Assembly: GCA_002427545.1 (NCBI GenBank)
Contig: DIRM01000040.1
Coordinates: 1-59,918 of the forward strand
Length of the DNA: 59,918 bases
From: Mageeibacillus sp. UBA5436
Lineage (GTDB): Bacteria; Bacillota; Clostridia; Saccharofermentanales; DTU023
Reading direction: 5' to 3'
How positions within the stretch are numbered: the stretch's first letter is position 1; the number at the start of each line of letters is the position of its first letter. The notes beneath the pieces are model-generated. The model saw nothing but the letters and a program-made list of their open reading frames with translations. It ran no database searches and was not told the origin of the DNA. This document shows positions 7,396-16,566 of this stretch, in pieces. The position numbers and the translations under genes are program-made.

Positions 7396-8035
7396 TTTTC
7401 AATGATTTTTTTATTTCTTTAAACTCTTTTAAATCTTCTACTAAATTCTCTGCCTCATTAATTAATTTGTATATCGTAGATCGATTTCCTCTTGTTTTTA
7501 TATTCTCATCAAAAAAATAAGTTTTATTAATATTCTTTAATCTTTCTTTTTTCTCTTTTGCCTCTAGTTTTCTAAAAGCATAACGTACTGAATAACAAAC
7601 TTTATTGGGATCACTTTGAAATATTTCAGCAATTAAGGGATACAAATTATTAGAAAATGATACAAGTAATGATTTATCTAATAAGCAATGTATAATAATT
7701 TGATGAATAAATTTCGTTCCTATCAAGCTTTTGTCAAATTCATATTTATCAATCAAAAAATCAGCTGTTTTTTCTAATTTCTCTGTTTTTTGATTTTGTA
7801 GATTAAAGCGAGATTCCATCAATTGCATGGTCACCGTTTTCATGTTTTTATACGCGGTAGGAAAACCTTTTCTTCCATCAACAATATAATGTAGATTCCC
7901 TTGTAGATCCGGCAATCCGATTAGACCATTCTTTTTTAAAGCTTGCTCAAACTTCGAAAATAATTCTTTATTATTGCTGCATATAGAAAAATGCAAATCA
8001 GGTTTTTGATGAATTTGTATGAGATCTTTATTCAT
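7376..8035 (-). CDS. Spo0A C-terminal-domain DNA-binding protein without receiver domain
   Basis: A 219-residue protein. Residues about 95-170 match the Spo0A effector domain, including the GTKFIHQIIIHCLLDKS segment and the recognition-helix region LYPLIAEIFQSDPNKVCYSVRYAF, which parallels LYP-x-IA and the VERAIRHAIE helix of Spo0A. There is no phospho-acceptor receiver domain; instead an N-terminal region of about 85 residues carries an unfamiliar HYIVDGRKGFPTAYKNM motif. The start is the ATG with GGAGGT at 8043-8048; an upstream TTG lies inside that ribosome site. It is probably a transcription regulator controlled by something other than phosphotransfer. True Spo0A orthology is unlikely. 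Confidence 0.65.
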   Translation of the reverse strand: MNKDLIQIHQKPDLHFSICSNNKELFSKFEQALKKNGLIGLPDLQGNLHYIVDGRKGFPTAYKNMKTVTMQLMESRFNLQNQKTEKLEKTADFLIDKYEFDKSLIGTKFIHQIIIHCLLDKSLLVSFSNNLYPLIAEIFQSDPNKVCYSVRYAFRKLEAKEKKERLKNINKTYFFDENIKTRGNRSTIYKLINEAENLVEDLKEFKEIKKSLKKEKGYQ

Positions 8036-8093
8036 TAAATTTACCTCCAAACAGATGTTAATAGATGGTAAATAAATGGAAATTAATGATTCT

Positions 8094-8122
8094 ATTATAG
8101 CTATAATCTATAATTATGTAAA
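8094..8122 (-). promoter_or_regulatory. Promoter of the Spo0A-C-like gene with a palindrome over the -10
   Basis: On the minus strand TTTACA (8117-8122), a 17-base spacer and TATAAT (8094-8099). The -10 is half of the perfect 14-base palindrome ATTATAGCTATAAT (8094-8107), a possible operator. Confidence 0.55.
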
Positions 8123-8170
8123 TTATATCATAGCAATTAAAATAATTATCATTTTTAATAAATAATCGAC

Positions 8171-8617
8171 TTAATTCTTTGGCAGAATTTCTTCAATAAT
8201 GGGTTCTTCCGTTTCTGTTAAAGTTTTTGTAATTTCACTATTAATAATAATTTTTGTATTCGGTAAATATGATATGGAATATTCCGATTTAGAATCAATG
8301 GGATCATTTTTAAAGCCAGTAATATATGTTTTACCATCAATAATATAACGATGGTTTTTTACAATTATCTCATTACCAGAGATAGTTCGTTTCTTAGTGT
8401 TATTTTGAATTAGATTAATTGAATCTAAAAGTCTAGGAAAAGTATCAAAAAGAATGATCATTACAAATAAAAAAACTATAAAGACTGGTAACAGGTAACC
8501 AATTCCTTTTCGATTCTGCCCTGTCCAATTGATTTGTAAGCGTTGCCTTAAAGCTATAAATAGTGTTATAACTAAAATCAAGCTTACTATTAAAGCTATA
8601 ATAAAATATACTATCAT
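8171..8617 (-). CDS. Small membrane protein, function unknown
   Basis: 148 residues, not recognised. Hydrophobic helices lie at about 2-25 and 41-63, with a short basic loop between them (RQRLQINWTGQNRKG). The remaining 85 residues are polar and probably form a small beta-rich domain. It lies 21 bases downstream of ligA on the same strand and is probably co-transcribed with it. The ribosome site is weak (GGAC region), consistent with low expression. Confidence 0.6.
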   Translation of the reverse strand: MIVYFIIALIVSLILVITLFIALRQRLQINWTGQNRKGIGYLLPVFIVFLFVMIILFDTFPRLLDSINLIQNNTKKRTISGNEIIVKNHRYIIDGKTYITGFKNDPIDSKSEYSISYLPNTKIIINSEITKTLTETEEPIIEEILPKN

Positions 8618-8638
8618 ACAAAAGTCCTATCTCGAAAA

Positions 8639-10690
8639 TTATTCTATCATATTAAGAAAATCTTGTTCGCTTAAGATCTTAATGTTTAAAGATTCCGCTT
8701 TTGTCAATTTACTTCCAGCATTTTCACCAGCAACAAGATAATCTGTTTTAGAGGAAACGGCTGAAGTTACTTTACCACCATTTTTTTCAATGATTTCTTT
8801 AATTTGTTGTCTATTAAAATTAATTAAAGTGCCTGTAACAACAAAAGTCTTATTTTCTAAAACCAATGGTTTATCTGATTCGATTTTTTCTTCATGTAAA
8901 TTTAATCCTAATTTTTTAAAGTCTGCTATTATTTTTTGATTTTCTATTTGATCAAAGAATTCAATAATCGAATGTGCAGCATTTGGTCCAACATCAGGAA
9001 CTTGCTGTAATTCTTCTTCTGAAGCCTGCATGATTAAATCAATATCATTAAATTCAGCTACAAGATTTTTTGCTGTTTGAGGACCTATATGAGTAATACC
9101 CAAAGCAGCTATAAAGCGGTCAAAACTACGTTTTTTTGAATCTTCAATGGCAGCTAAAAGATTATCTACTCTTTTTTCTCTGCCAATTACACCATCTGTG
9201 ATTAATTCTTCGCGATACTCATGCAAATGATAAATATCCGTCAGATGCTTGAGATAATTTTTTTGCCATAATTTCTGTACTGATGATTCCCCTAAACCAA
9301 CAATATCCATTGCTTCTTTGGAAGCAAAATATTCAATTTTACGTGTCATTTGAGCAGGACAGTCAAGCCCTGTGCAATAGAGATTAGAACCATCATCAAT
9401 ATATTCTGTTTTAGCACCACATATCGGACAATATTCTGGTAGCTTAAACTTTGGAATATCTGCTTCGCGTTTAGAATAATCAACCGCAACTACGGCTGGG
9501 ATAATATCTCCACCTTTATGTATCGTAACGGTATCATTTAAACGAATATCTAAAGTGTCAACATAATCTTGATTATGTAAAGTTGCCCTAGAAACCGTAC
9601 TACCTGCAATAACAACAGGTTCCAAAATTGCCATAGGTGTAATTCTACCCGTTCGTCCAACTTGAGCAATCAAATCTATGACTTTTGTCTCTTGCTGTTC
9701 TGGTAAATATTTATAAGCTACAGCCCAACGAGGTACCTTTGAACTATTTCCTAAAGCTTCGCGCATGGCCAATGAATCTACTTTAATGACAGCACCATCA
9801 ATACCATAAGGTAGAGAGGCTCTCTTTGTGTTAATATCTTCAATGGCTGCTAAAATTTCTTCATTGCTTTGGCATAGATAATAGTCTGGACTTACAGGAA
9901 ATCCTAAATTTTTTAAGAACTCCAAGCTTTCATGATGTGTTTCGAAAGTTTTATCAGCATAAGCTTGTAAGTTAAAAATAAATAAACTTAAACCTCTTTC
10001 TCTTACAATTTCAGGATCAAGTTGTCTTAATGTACCAGCTGCAGAATTTCGTGGATTGGCAAAGATCTTTAAACCTTTAGCTTCTTGTTCTTTATTGATA
10101 TCTTCAAAACGTTGTTTATTCATATAAACTTCACCACGTATTAAGAGATCAGAAATTGAGGATGGCAAAACCCTTGGTACCGTATTTATTTGTTTAATAT
10201 TCTCGGTCACAATTTCGCCATTGTTAATTCCATCTCCACGTGTTAAAGCTTGATTTAATAGGCCATTTTTATACTCTAAACTAATTGATAAGCCATCAAT
10301 TTTTTGTTCAACTACAAAACGAACATCTGGAAAGCGTTGACGAACATTGTTAACATAATCGATGACTTCATTTTTAGAAAAAACGTCCGTTAAGCTCAGC
10401 ATAGGAATGCGATGAGGCGCCGTTTCAAAACGACTTGCTACAGTTCCTCCAACATGCATAGTTGGTGAATGTTCTTTTTTTAAATCTGGATATTTTTCTT
10501 CTAATACTTTTAAACGATTTAATAATAAGTCATATTCTGAATCATCAACCAAAGGTGCATCATGGTCATAATAAGCTGTATTTAATTTTTCTAATTCGGT
10601 AGCTAAGCGATTCATCTCCTCGGATATCGCTTTTAGATGCTCTGTCTTTTCTGCCAATTGCTCATCTGACTTATGCATAATAATTCTCAT
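8639..10690 (-). CDS. ligA: NAD+-dependent DNA ligase LigA
   Basis: Seals nicks in replication and repair using NAD+. All domains are present in order: N-terminal Ia region (about 20-75), adenylation domain with EQKIDGLS (nucleotide-accepting Lys about 130), OB fold, a four-Cys zinc finger CPICG-x14-CTGLDCP (about 420-445), helix-hairpin-helix repeats (about 460-580), and a C-terminal BRCT domain (about 607-683). At 683 residues it has the normal length. A second ATG four codons downstream (10678) is also plausible because neither start has a strong ribosome site. A likely promoter is TTAACT/TAAAAT, with its -10 at 10709-10714. Confidence 0.96.
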   Translation of the reverse strand: MRIIMHKSDEQLAEKTEHLKAISEEMNRLATELEKLNTAYYDHDAPLVDDSEYDLLLNRLKVLEEKYPDLKKEHSPTMHVGGTVASRFETAPHRIPMLSLTDVFSKNEVIDYVNNVRQRFPDVRFVVEQKIDGLSISLEYKNGLLNQALTRGDGINNGEIVTENIKQINTVPRVLPSSISDLLIRGEVYMNKQRFEDINKEQEAKGLKIFANPRNSAAGTLRQLDPEIVRERGLSLFIFNLQAYADKTFETHHESLEFLKNLGFPVSPDYYLCQSNEEILAAIEDINTKRASLPYGIDGAVIKVDSLAMREALGNSSKVPRWAVAYKYLPEQQETKVIDLIAQVGRTGRITPMAILEPVVIAGSTVSRATLHNQDYVDTLDIRLNDTVTIHKGGDIIPAVVAVDYSKREADIPKFKLPEYCPICGAKTEYIDDGSNLYCTGLDCPAQMTRKIEYFASKEAMDIVGLGESSVQKLWQKNYLKHLTDIYHLHEYREELITDGVIGREKRVDNLLAAIEDSKKRSFDRFIAALGITHIGPQTAKNLVAEFNDIDLIMQASEEELQQVPDVGPNAAHSIIEFFDQIENQKIIADFKKLGLNLHEEKIESDKPLVLENKTFVVTGTLINFNRQQIKEIIEKNGGKVTSAVSSKTDYLVAGENAGSKLTKAESLNIKILSEQDFLNMIE

Positions 10691-10890
10691 TTCTAGATTA
10701 ATATTTATATTTTACCAAATGTCTAGCTTAAAGTTAAACATGTTTCTAGGTTTCTTATCCAAATGACAAATTAGCATAAATAAAATCAGAAGAAAAAACA
10801 AGTAAATATATTAGTTTATAAATTATTTCTAAAAACTATTTACATGTTAAAATAAAACAAAGCAAAATGAGAGTGAGTTACTTAATAGAT

Positions 10891-11613
10891 ATGGAACGTA
10901 TTGATAAAATTTTAGCACAATCAGGATATGGCAGTCGTAAAGAAATAAAGCAAATGATCAAAGCTGGGCGAATTCAAGTGGCGGATCAAGTTATTGATGA
11001 CTTGGGCTATAAGATTGATTTAATTGATTTGCCTTTATTAACCATTGATGGACAAAATGTAAAAATCTATGATTCTTTAATTTTTATGTTGAACAAACCC
11101 TCAGGCTACATTACTGCCTTAAATGATGATCATCATCGAACAATTGCTGAATTCATTCCTGAAAAATGGCAGAATAAAGGACTCTTTCCAATCGGCAGAT
11201 TAGATAAAGATACTGAAGGACTTTTACTCATTAGCAATGATGGCCAATTATCACATCGTATTTGTTCACCAAAATGGGAAATCAAAAAAACATATTGGTT
11301 AATCATTGAAGGTAAGCCTTTTCAACAAGATGATATAGAAAAATTTTCACAAGGCTTTAAAACTTTAGATGGTTCAATATTTTTACCATCCGAATTAAAA
11401 ATTATTGATGGTTATGAAGCCGAATTGACGGTTTATGAAGGCCAGTATCATCAAGTGAAACGCATGATGAAATCTACTGGACGAGAAGTAAAATTATTAA
11501 GACGCATTCAGATTGCTCATTTAGAATTAGATCCAAAATTAGAATCTGGAGAAATGCGTCTGTTAACTGATAATGAAAAAGCCGATTTGTATCATACTTG
11601 TCAATTAGACTGA
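10891..11613 (+). CDS. RsuA/RluB-family pseudouridine synthase with S4 domain
   Basis: An N-terminal S4 RNA-binding domain (MERIDKILAQSGYGSRKE onward) is followed by a catalytic domain with GRLDKDTEGLLL, where the first Asp is catalytic. The family marker YHQVKRM is near residue 190. This class modifies 16S or 23S rRNA; the short N-terminal domain and 240-residue length resemble RsuA (16S U516), but the target is not certain. I place the start at 10891 because the S4 domain begins there; an in-frame ATG at 10867 would add eight residues. The gene is flanked by minus-strand genes and stands alone. Confidence 0.88.
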   Translation: MERIDKILAQSGYGSRKEIKQMIKAGRIQVADQVIDDLGYKIDLIDLPLLTIDGQNVKIYDSLIFMLNKPSGYITALNDDHHRTIAEFIPEKWQNKGLFPIGRLDKDTEGLLLISNDGQLSHRICSPKWEIKKTYWLIIEGKPFQQDDIEKFSQGFKTLDGSIFLPSELKIIDGYEAELTVYEGQYHQVKRMMKSTGREVKLLRRIQIAHLELDPKLESGEMRLLTDNEKADLYHTCQLD

Positions 11614-11638
11614 AGATATAATCAGGTGGATGCGTTTA

Positions 11639-13135
11639 TTATGCATCGGACCTGGCAAAGGCATTGCTCATATTATTTGAAGCTTCAAATAAGACTTTAT
11701 CTAATAAATTATCTGTTTCAATTTTTAACATTTTTGCTAATTTTTCATTTGCTTCTTCGCATAACTTTTTAGCTTCATTTACATTTTCGATTATCAATTG
11801 ATCATATTCTTTAATAATTTTTCTAGCTTCAACTACCGTTTTTATTTGATAGCGTTCAATATAGCTGCCACATAGATGAAAATTTGAATCGGCCAAAGCA
11901 GCAATGATTCTATTCGCCCAATAAAAATTATCCGTTGATATTTTTTCACTGGTATTCGCCAAATAATCTGGAGTTTTATCAATATTGGTATAAAAAGGAA
12001 TGAGCGTATTAAAAACATTGCATCCATATGTTACCCATTCGAGCGCCATACATTCAGCTGGCAAATCTGGTCGAATCTGCACAAGACCAAGCGTTGAGGT
12101 GCGATTGATACCAATGGATCGATAAGAATTTTTCAATTTCAGATCTGCTCGTTTGCTATAAGCATCATACGGGGTTTCTTGAAAATGATTGGAAAGTGCA
12201 TATTTCACTTCTTCTGAGGTAATTTTCTTATCAGGTTTGCGTGACCAAGGGATATCATTAGAGAGGGGTGTGTAATCTGCATTAGGTCCATCCCAGACAT
12301 TCGAATTTTGATTAAAGAATCTTTGTAAAACCCAAGCTCTTGGCGTATTGTACAGATGATCTGAATCCGTAGCTGTACCAAAAATTAATCTTGGATTAAT
12401 CAATTCATCAAAAGCCGGATTGAGATGATTTTCCGTCATAAATTCATGTAAATCTTTTGAACATATATGATTCTCTTTTTTGCCAAAGGCATCTTCTAAA
12501 TCAAAATTATCCACGCCTAATTGATTCGGCATAATGACATAATGATCGTCTGGTACTCTTTTGGCATACCAATGATGTCCTCCGATTGTTTCCAACCACC
12601 AAATCTCATTGACGTCTTGAAAAGCAATACCGCTCATTTCGTAGGTACCATATTCCTCTAACAATGAACCTAAATGCATAACTCCTTCTCTTGCCGATTT
12701 GATATAAGGCAAAACAAGAGTCACAAAGTCTTCTTCGCCAATACCACCAGCTTGTTCTGCTTGATAATCAGGCGAATCCTTTTCACCTATTGCCTTTTTA
12801 TATTCAACTAAAGGATCAGCCGCTAATAATCGTTCATTTGCCGTCAGAGTTTCGGTTGCCGTCATCGAAACGTTTGCTGTATTAACACCATAGGCACCCC
12901 ATATACCCTCATCGTTGATAGCATTCGGTGTATAGGTATATTGCATAGGATTATCCGGTAAATCTATTTCAACTTTTGATATAACGGATTTATATTGTCT
13001 TGGTTGTTCTGAAGCTTTCATTACTAAAAATTTTTTAGGGCAAAAACTTCCTGATCCCGTATCTTCATTACGAGCTACCATAGTGGAACCATCATAGGAG
13101 GCTTTTTTCCCGACTAAAATTGTTGTACATGCCAT
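11639..13135 (-). CDS. C69 family dipeptidase (PepD-type Ntn hydrolase)
   Basis: A cysteine dipeptidase of the N-terminal-nucleophile fold. The protein begins MACTTILVGKKASYDGSTM, where the Cys near the N-terminus is the expected nucleophile after processing; the following ARNEDTG is the family signature. This supports the start at 13135, with AGAGGT upstream, over an ATG six codons earlier that would bury the Cys. At 498 residues it matches the family (about 470-500). It has no signal peptide, so it probably works on internal or imported dipeptides. Confidence 0.88.
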   Translation of the reverse strand: MACTTILVGKKASYDGSTMVARNEDTGSGSFCPKKFLVMKASEQPRQYKSVISKVEIDLPDNPMQYTYTPNAINDEGIWGAYGVNTANVSMTATETLTANERLLAADPLVEYKKAIGEKDSPDYQAEQAGGIGEEDFVTLVLPYIKSAREGVMHLGSLLEEYGTYEMSGIAFQDVNEIWWLETIGGHHWYAKRVPDDHYVIMPNQLGVDNFDLEDAFGKKENHICSKDLHEFMTENHLNPAFDELINPRLIFGTATDSDHLYNTPRAWVLQRFFNQNSNVWDGPNADYTPLSNDIPWSRKPDKKITSEEVKYALSNHFQETPYDAYSKRADLKLKNSYRSIGINRTSTLGLVQIRPDLPAECMALEWVTYGCNVFNTLIPFYTNIDKTPDYLANTSEKISTDNFYWANRIIAALADSNFHLCGSYIERYQIKTVVEARKIIKEYDQLIIENVNEAKKLCEEANEKLAKMLKIETDNLLDKVLFEASNNMSNAFARSDA

Positions 13136-13196
13136 ATTATTGACCTCTTTCATATCTTATACTCGTATAATTGTAGCACTTCAGAAAAAGAGTTTT

Positions 13197-13240
13197 AAAA
13201 AAATTAACCCCCTAATCTTGGATTTTTTCAAGATTAGAGG
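13197..13240 (-). terminator. Intrinsic terminator of the SDR gene
   Basis: On the minus strand a stem CTAATCTTG/CAAGATTAG, extended by a C/G-rich base, is followed by a T run. It lies between the SDR stop and the dipeptidase start. Confidence 0.75.
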
Positions 13241-13279
13241 ATTGTAAGATGAGTTTATATCTTTAGTTAATATATTTTT

Positions 13280-14050
13280 TTATTTTTGTGTTAAACCAAA
13301 GTCAGAAACTAATACATGACCATTAATATTTCTTGCTTTATCTGAGATTAAAAATACAAGATTATCTGCAATCTCATCAGCTGATGCCATCATTTTTTTC
13401 ATCGATGCTCCAGTGCCTATTACACCCAAACCAGCTTGGCTCATTTCTGCCATTTGCGCTGATATTCCTTGTGTCATAGGAGTGTCAATACCACCTGGTG
13501 CAACTGCATTTACTCTGATACCTGTATCGGCATACATGCATGCTGTATTGCGTACCATCCCAATGACTGCATGCTTGGATACCGTATAAGCAACACCTGC
13601 TTTACCACCACGAATACCAGCGATTGATGTTGTTACAACAATGCTACCATTCTCGTTCATAACTGGTATGGCTGCTTGGAAAAGATAAAAGTTGCCTTTT
13701 ACATTAATATCCATTATCCAATCAAAATCATCTTCTGAAATTTCAGTAATTGGTGCAAATTTATCCATAACCGCTGCATTCGAAACTAATGCATCAAGAC
13801 CACCTTCATTGTTTTTAACCGTCTCAAACAATTTTTCAACTTGATCTTTTTTTGATACGTCACAAGACATTGTGATCAGCTTTCCTGGAAAGCCCTGTGC
13901 ATCCATATCACTTTGAAGAATATCCAATTTGGATTGACGGCGAGCTACACCATATACAGTAGCACCTTCACACATTAATTTTTGAACGCATTCTCTACCA
14001 ACACCTTCAGATGCGCCTGTAACGACAATAACTTTGTCTTTAAACTCCAT
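13280..14050 (-). CDS. Short-chain dehydrogenase/reductase (SDR) family oxidoreductase
   Basis: A classical NAD(P)-dependent SDR of 256 residues. Visible motifs: cofactor loop TGASEGVG (about 11-18), NAAVMD in the NAG position, catalytic Ser in VTTSIAG, and YTVSKHA as the Tyr-x3-Lys pair. The loop GGIDTPMTQG is the usual cofactor-binding segment after the active site. The substrate cannot be assigned. The ATG at 14050 has AAGGAG eight bases upstream; the ATG at 14056 would be too close to it. Base composition looks richer in G/C than its neighbours. It has its own terminator. Confidence 0.85.
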   Translation of the reverse strand: MEFKDKVIVVTGASEGVGRECVQKLMCEGATVYGVARRQSKLDILQSDMDAQGFPGKLITMSCDVSKKDQVEKLFETVKNNEGGLDALVSNAAVMDKFAPITEISEDDFDWIMDINVKGNFYLFQAAIPVMNENGSIVVTTSIAGIRGGKAGVAYTVSKHAVIGMVRNTACMYADTGIRVNAVAPGGIDTPMTQGISAQMAEMSQAGLGVIGTGASMKKMMASADEIADNLVFLISDKARNINGHVLVSDFGLTQK

Positions 14051-14247
14051 ATTCATTACTCCTTCTTTTTATATCATTAATGAGATTTTTTCTCTTTTTA
14101 ATAATTAAGAGAGGAAGAGAGTATCTCATTTTTCTGTTTTATATTAACATGACAGGTAAAAAGAAGAAAGACTTAAGTAAAGCAAAATAGAGAAAACAAA
14201 TATAAGGCTATTCTCATTAAATTTTTTGATTTTTGATTCAAGTAATT

Positions 14248-14286
14248 TTCAGGTTATTTCCCTGAATTAAAAATTTGCATTATAAT
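14248..14286 (+). promoter_or_regulatory. azlC promoter region with inverted repeat
   Basis: A perfect TATAAT (14281-14286) lacks a good -35. In its place is the dyad TTCAGG-N7-CCTGAA (14248-14266), which may bind an activator or repressor. Confidence 0.4.
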
Positions 14287-14320
14287 CAGTCAATACGAAA
14301 AATTCTATGAGGAGATTAAA

Positions 14321-15007
14321 GTGGAAAAGCAAAAAGATTTATTTAAAAAAGCACTTGAATTAAGTTTACCTATTTTAGCAGGCTATCTATTTCTTGGTAT
14401 TTCTTTTGCTATTTTAGCTATATCAAATGGTTTTGTTTGGTGGCTACCCATTATTATGAGTGTCTTTATGTATGCTGGTTCTATGCAATATGCTGCTGTT
14501 CCATTGCTTATTGCACCTTTCAATCCAGGACAAGCTATGCTTTTAGCCCTTTTCATTAATGCTCGACATATTTTTTACGGTATTAGTTTATTAGAGCCCT
14601 ATTCAAAAATTAAATCTCATCGTAATTATATGATATTTGCTTTAACAGATGAAACATTCTCTTTAGTTTCTAGCCTTCATCTATCTAATCATGAATATCC
14701 TGAAAAAATATATTTTTATATTTCTTTGCTCGATCATCTTTATTGGATTTCAGGCACCATGATTGGTGTATTTATTGGGACAATTATTCCTTTTAATTCA
14801 CAAGGTATTGATTTTATCTTAACAGCTTTATTCTTTGTTATTTTCTTAAATCAATGGCTAGAACAAGAAGATCATACAAGCTCTTTAATCGGTTTAATTA
14901 GTTCTATTGCTTGTTTATTACTTTTTGGCGAACAATATTTTATTATTCCAACCATGTTTTTGATTATTATCATCTTTGCTTTTCTTTATCAGAAAGAAGA
15001 GGCCTAA
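14321..15007 (+). CDS. azlC: AzlC family branched-chain amino acid exporter, large subunit
   Basis: A 228-residue integral membrane protein with the AzlC pattern: an N-terminal PILAGYLFLGISFAIL helix, the SMQYAAVPLL segment, and the FINARHIFYG loop that marks the family. With AzlD it forms a complex that exports branched-chain amino acids or analogues. The start is GTG, with GAGGAG upstream. azlD follows three bases after the stop. No T-box or leader peptide was seen upstream. Confidence 0.9.
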   Translation: MEKQKDLFKKALELSLPILAGYLFLGISFAILAISNGFVWWLPIIMSVFMYAGSMQYAAVPLLIAPFNPGQAMLLALFINARHIFYGISLLEPYSKIKSHRNYMIFALTDETFSLVSSLHLSNHEYPEKIYFYISLLDHLYWISGTMIGVFIGTIIPFNSQGIDFILTALFFVIFLNQWLEQEDHTSSLIGLISSIACLLLFGEQYFIIPTMFLIIIIFAFLYQKEEA

Positions 15008-15010
15008 ACA

Positions 15011-15340
15011 ATGCAAACAAAAATTCAAATATTTATAACGATTGCTTTAATTGTCTTGATGACAATGTTAACCCGATTTTTACCTTTTTTGATCTTTTCA
15101 AACAAACGAAAAGTTCCTAAATTTGTCAATTTCTTGGGAAAATACTTACCAACAGCTTCCATTTCTTTACTCGTTGTTTATGCTCTTCGAAATGTTAGCT
15201 TCATAAATAAGCCTTATGGCCTGCCTGAATTAATTAGTCTTTTGGCTATTACCTTTATTCATGTTAAATGGCGTAATACTTTTTTAAGTATAGGAATTGG
15301 CACTGTTCTTTATATGATTCTAGTACAAATAGTTTTTTAA
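15011..15340 (+). CDS. azlD: AzlD family branched-chain amino acid exporter, small subunit
   Basis: A 109-residue membrane protein with about three to four helices, matching AzlD: the MTMLTRFLPF N-terminal motif, a VYALR segment after the second helix and the HVKWRNTFLSI loop. It starts three bases after azlC and is translated from the same message. The pair ends at a strong bidirectional terminator. Confidence 0.9.
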   Translation: MQTKIQIFITIALIVLMTMLTRFLPFLIFSNKRKVPKFVNFLGKYLPTASISLLVVYALRNVSFINKPYGLPELISLLAITFIHVKWRNTFLSIGIGTVLYMILVQIVF

Positions 15341-15356
15341 TTATTTTTAGCCATTT

Positions 15357-15410
15357 AAAAGGAGCCGTCTCTTTTTATACCCTTTCAGATATATTGAAAC
15401 AGCTCCTTTT
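15357..15410. terminator. Bidirectional terminator between azlD and pheA
   Basis: Long interrupted hairpin: AAAAGGAGC pairs with GCTCCTTTT, continuing through GTCTC/GAAAC with one mismatch. The A/T ends serve both converging transcripts. Confidence 0.75.
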
Positions 15411-15429
15411 ATACTTCTATAAAAGAATA

Positions 15430-16566
15430 TTATTCCTCACATGTCGTCACACCATAGCAACCTAATACCTCGAAATATTCGGTAGTTGCAGCTGCTTGTC
15501 GTAAAGCAGAAAGTACGCGCTTATCGTTAATATTTCCTTGTATTTCTGCAAAGAAACGATATTTATCTGCAGAAACTGGTCGAGACTCTATGCGCATTAA
15601 ATTAAGACCATCTGCCATGAACGGCATTAATGCTTCACATAATGCACCGCTACGATGCTGAGTCGAAAAAGTGACTGAAATGAGATTACTTTGCTCATCA
15701 TATTCAGGTTGGCGTGAAATCACGACAAATGAAGTTCTATTATCAGCGGAATCCATAATATTGGGTTCAATCACTTCTAAACCATATAGTTCAGCTGCAT
15801 GGCGGGAAGCAATAGCGGCCTTCTTTTTTTCGCCTGCTTGAACGACCTGTTTTACTGCTACTGCAGTATTTCGGCAAGCAGTTTGATCCCAAGCTTTTCC
15901 ATATAAATAACGGCTACATTGTTTTAATCCTTCGGGATGACTAAGCACCTCTCGAATATCAGTAATTTTTGTTTCTGGTAAACCAACTAAATTTTGTTGA
16001 ATAGATATCCACATGCGCCCAACAATATAACAACCATATTTGCGCAAAAGGTCATAAATTTCACCTATAGCACCTGTTTTAGAGTTTTCGATGGGGACAA
16101 CACCATAATCTACCTCACCGTTTTTTACAGCAGTAAATACATCAACAAAATGCTCCACTGGGCGACGCTCTGCTTCTGGATACAAGCATGATACCGCTTG
16201 TTCGCCCCATGCACCAGGTACGCCTTGATAAGCACAAGTTACTAATCCAGTTACCGGTTTAACAGCTGGCGGCAAAATAGGGGTAGCACCAGAAAATTGT
16301 TGACGCCGTTGATATTCTCTCGAGAGACCCATAATGGTACGCATCAGCAGGTCTGTTTCACTTTTAATATCATCTTCAACATAATTCAAGGCTTTTTCAA
16401 CAATTTGATTTTCACGAATTTCATCTTCGACTGCTAGATTATGTTCACATTTTACAGCTGCTACCCTTTTAGAAATATCCATCCGCTTTTGGAAAAGAGG
16501 AATCAATGCCTCATCTATATTATCTACTTCGGTTCTTAATTCAGCTAATTGTTCTTTCCATTCCAT
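15430..16566 (-). CDS. pheA: Bifunctional chorismate mutase/prephenate dehydratase
   Basis: Catalyses chorismate to prephenate to phenylpyruvate. Residues 1-85 are an AroQ-type chorismate mutase (ELRTEVDNIDEALIPLFQKR). Residues about 110-290 are prephenate dehydratase, starting AYQGVPGAWGEQAV. A C-terminal ACT domain (about 295-375) has GALCEAL and ESRPV, the phenylalanine-binding motifs, so feedback by Phe is expected. The dehydratase TRF motif reads TSF here. It is the last gene of the aromatic operon, and its ATG overlaps the aroF stop by one base. Confidence 0.95.
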   Translation of the reverse strand: MEWKEQLAELRTEVDNIDEALIPLFQKRMDISKRVAAVKCEHNLAVEDEIRENQIVEKALNYVEDDIKSETDLLMRTIMGLSREYQRRQQFSGATPILPPAVKPVTGLVTCAYQGVPGAWGEQAVSCLYPEAERRPVEHFVDVFTAVKNGEVDYGVVPIENSKTGAIGEIYDLLRKYGCYIVGRMWISIQQNLVGLPETKITDIREVLSHPEGLKQCSRYLYGKAWDQTACRNTAVAVKQVVQAGEKKKAAIASRHAAELYGLEVIEPNIMDSADNRTSFVVISRQPEYDEQSNLISVTFSTQHRSGALCEALMPFMADGLNLMRIESRPVSADKYRFFAEIQGNINDKRVLSALRQAAATTEYFEVLGCYGVTTCEE

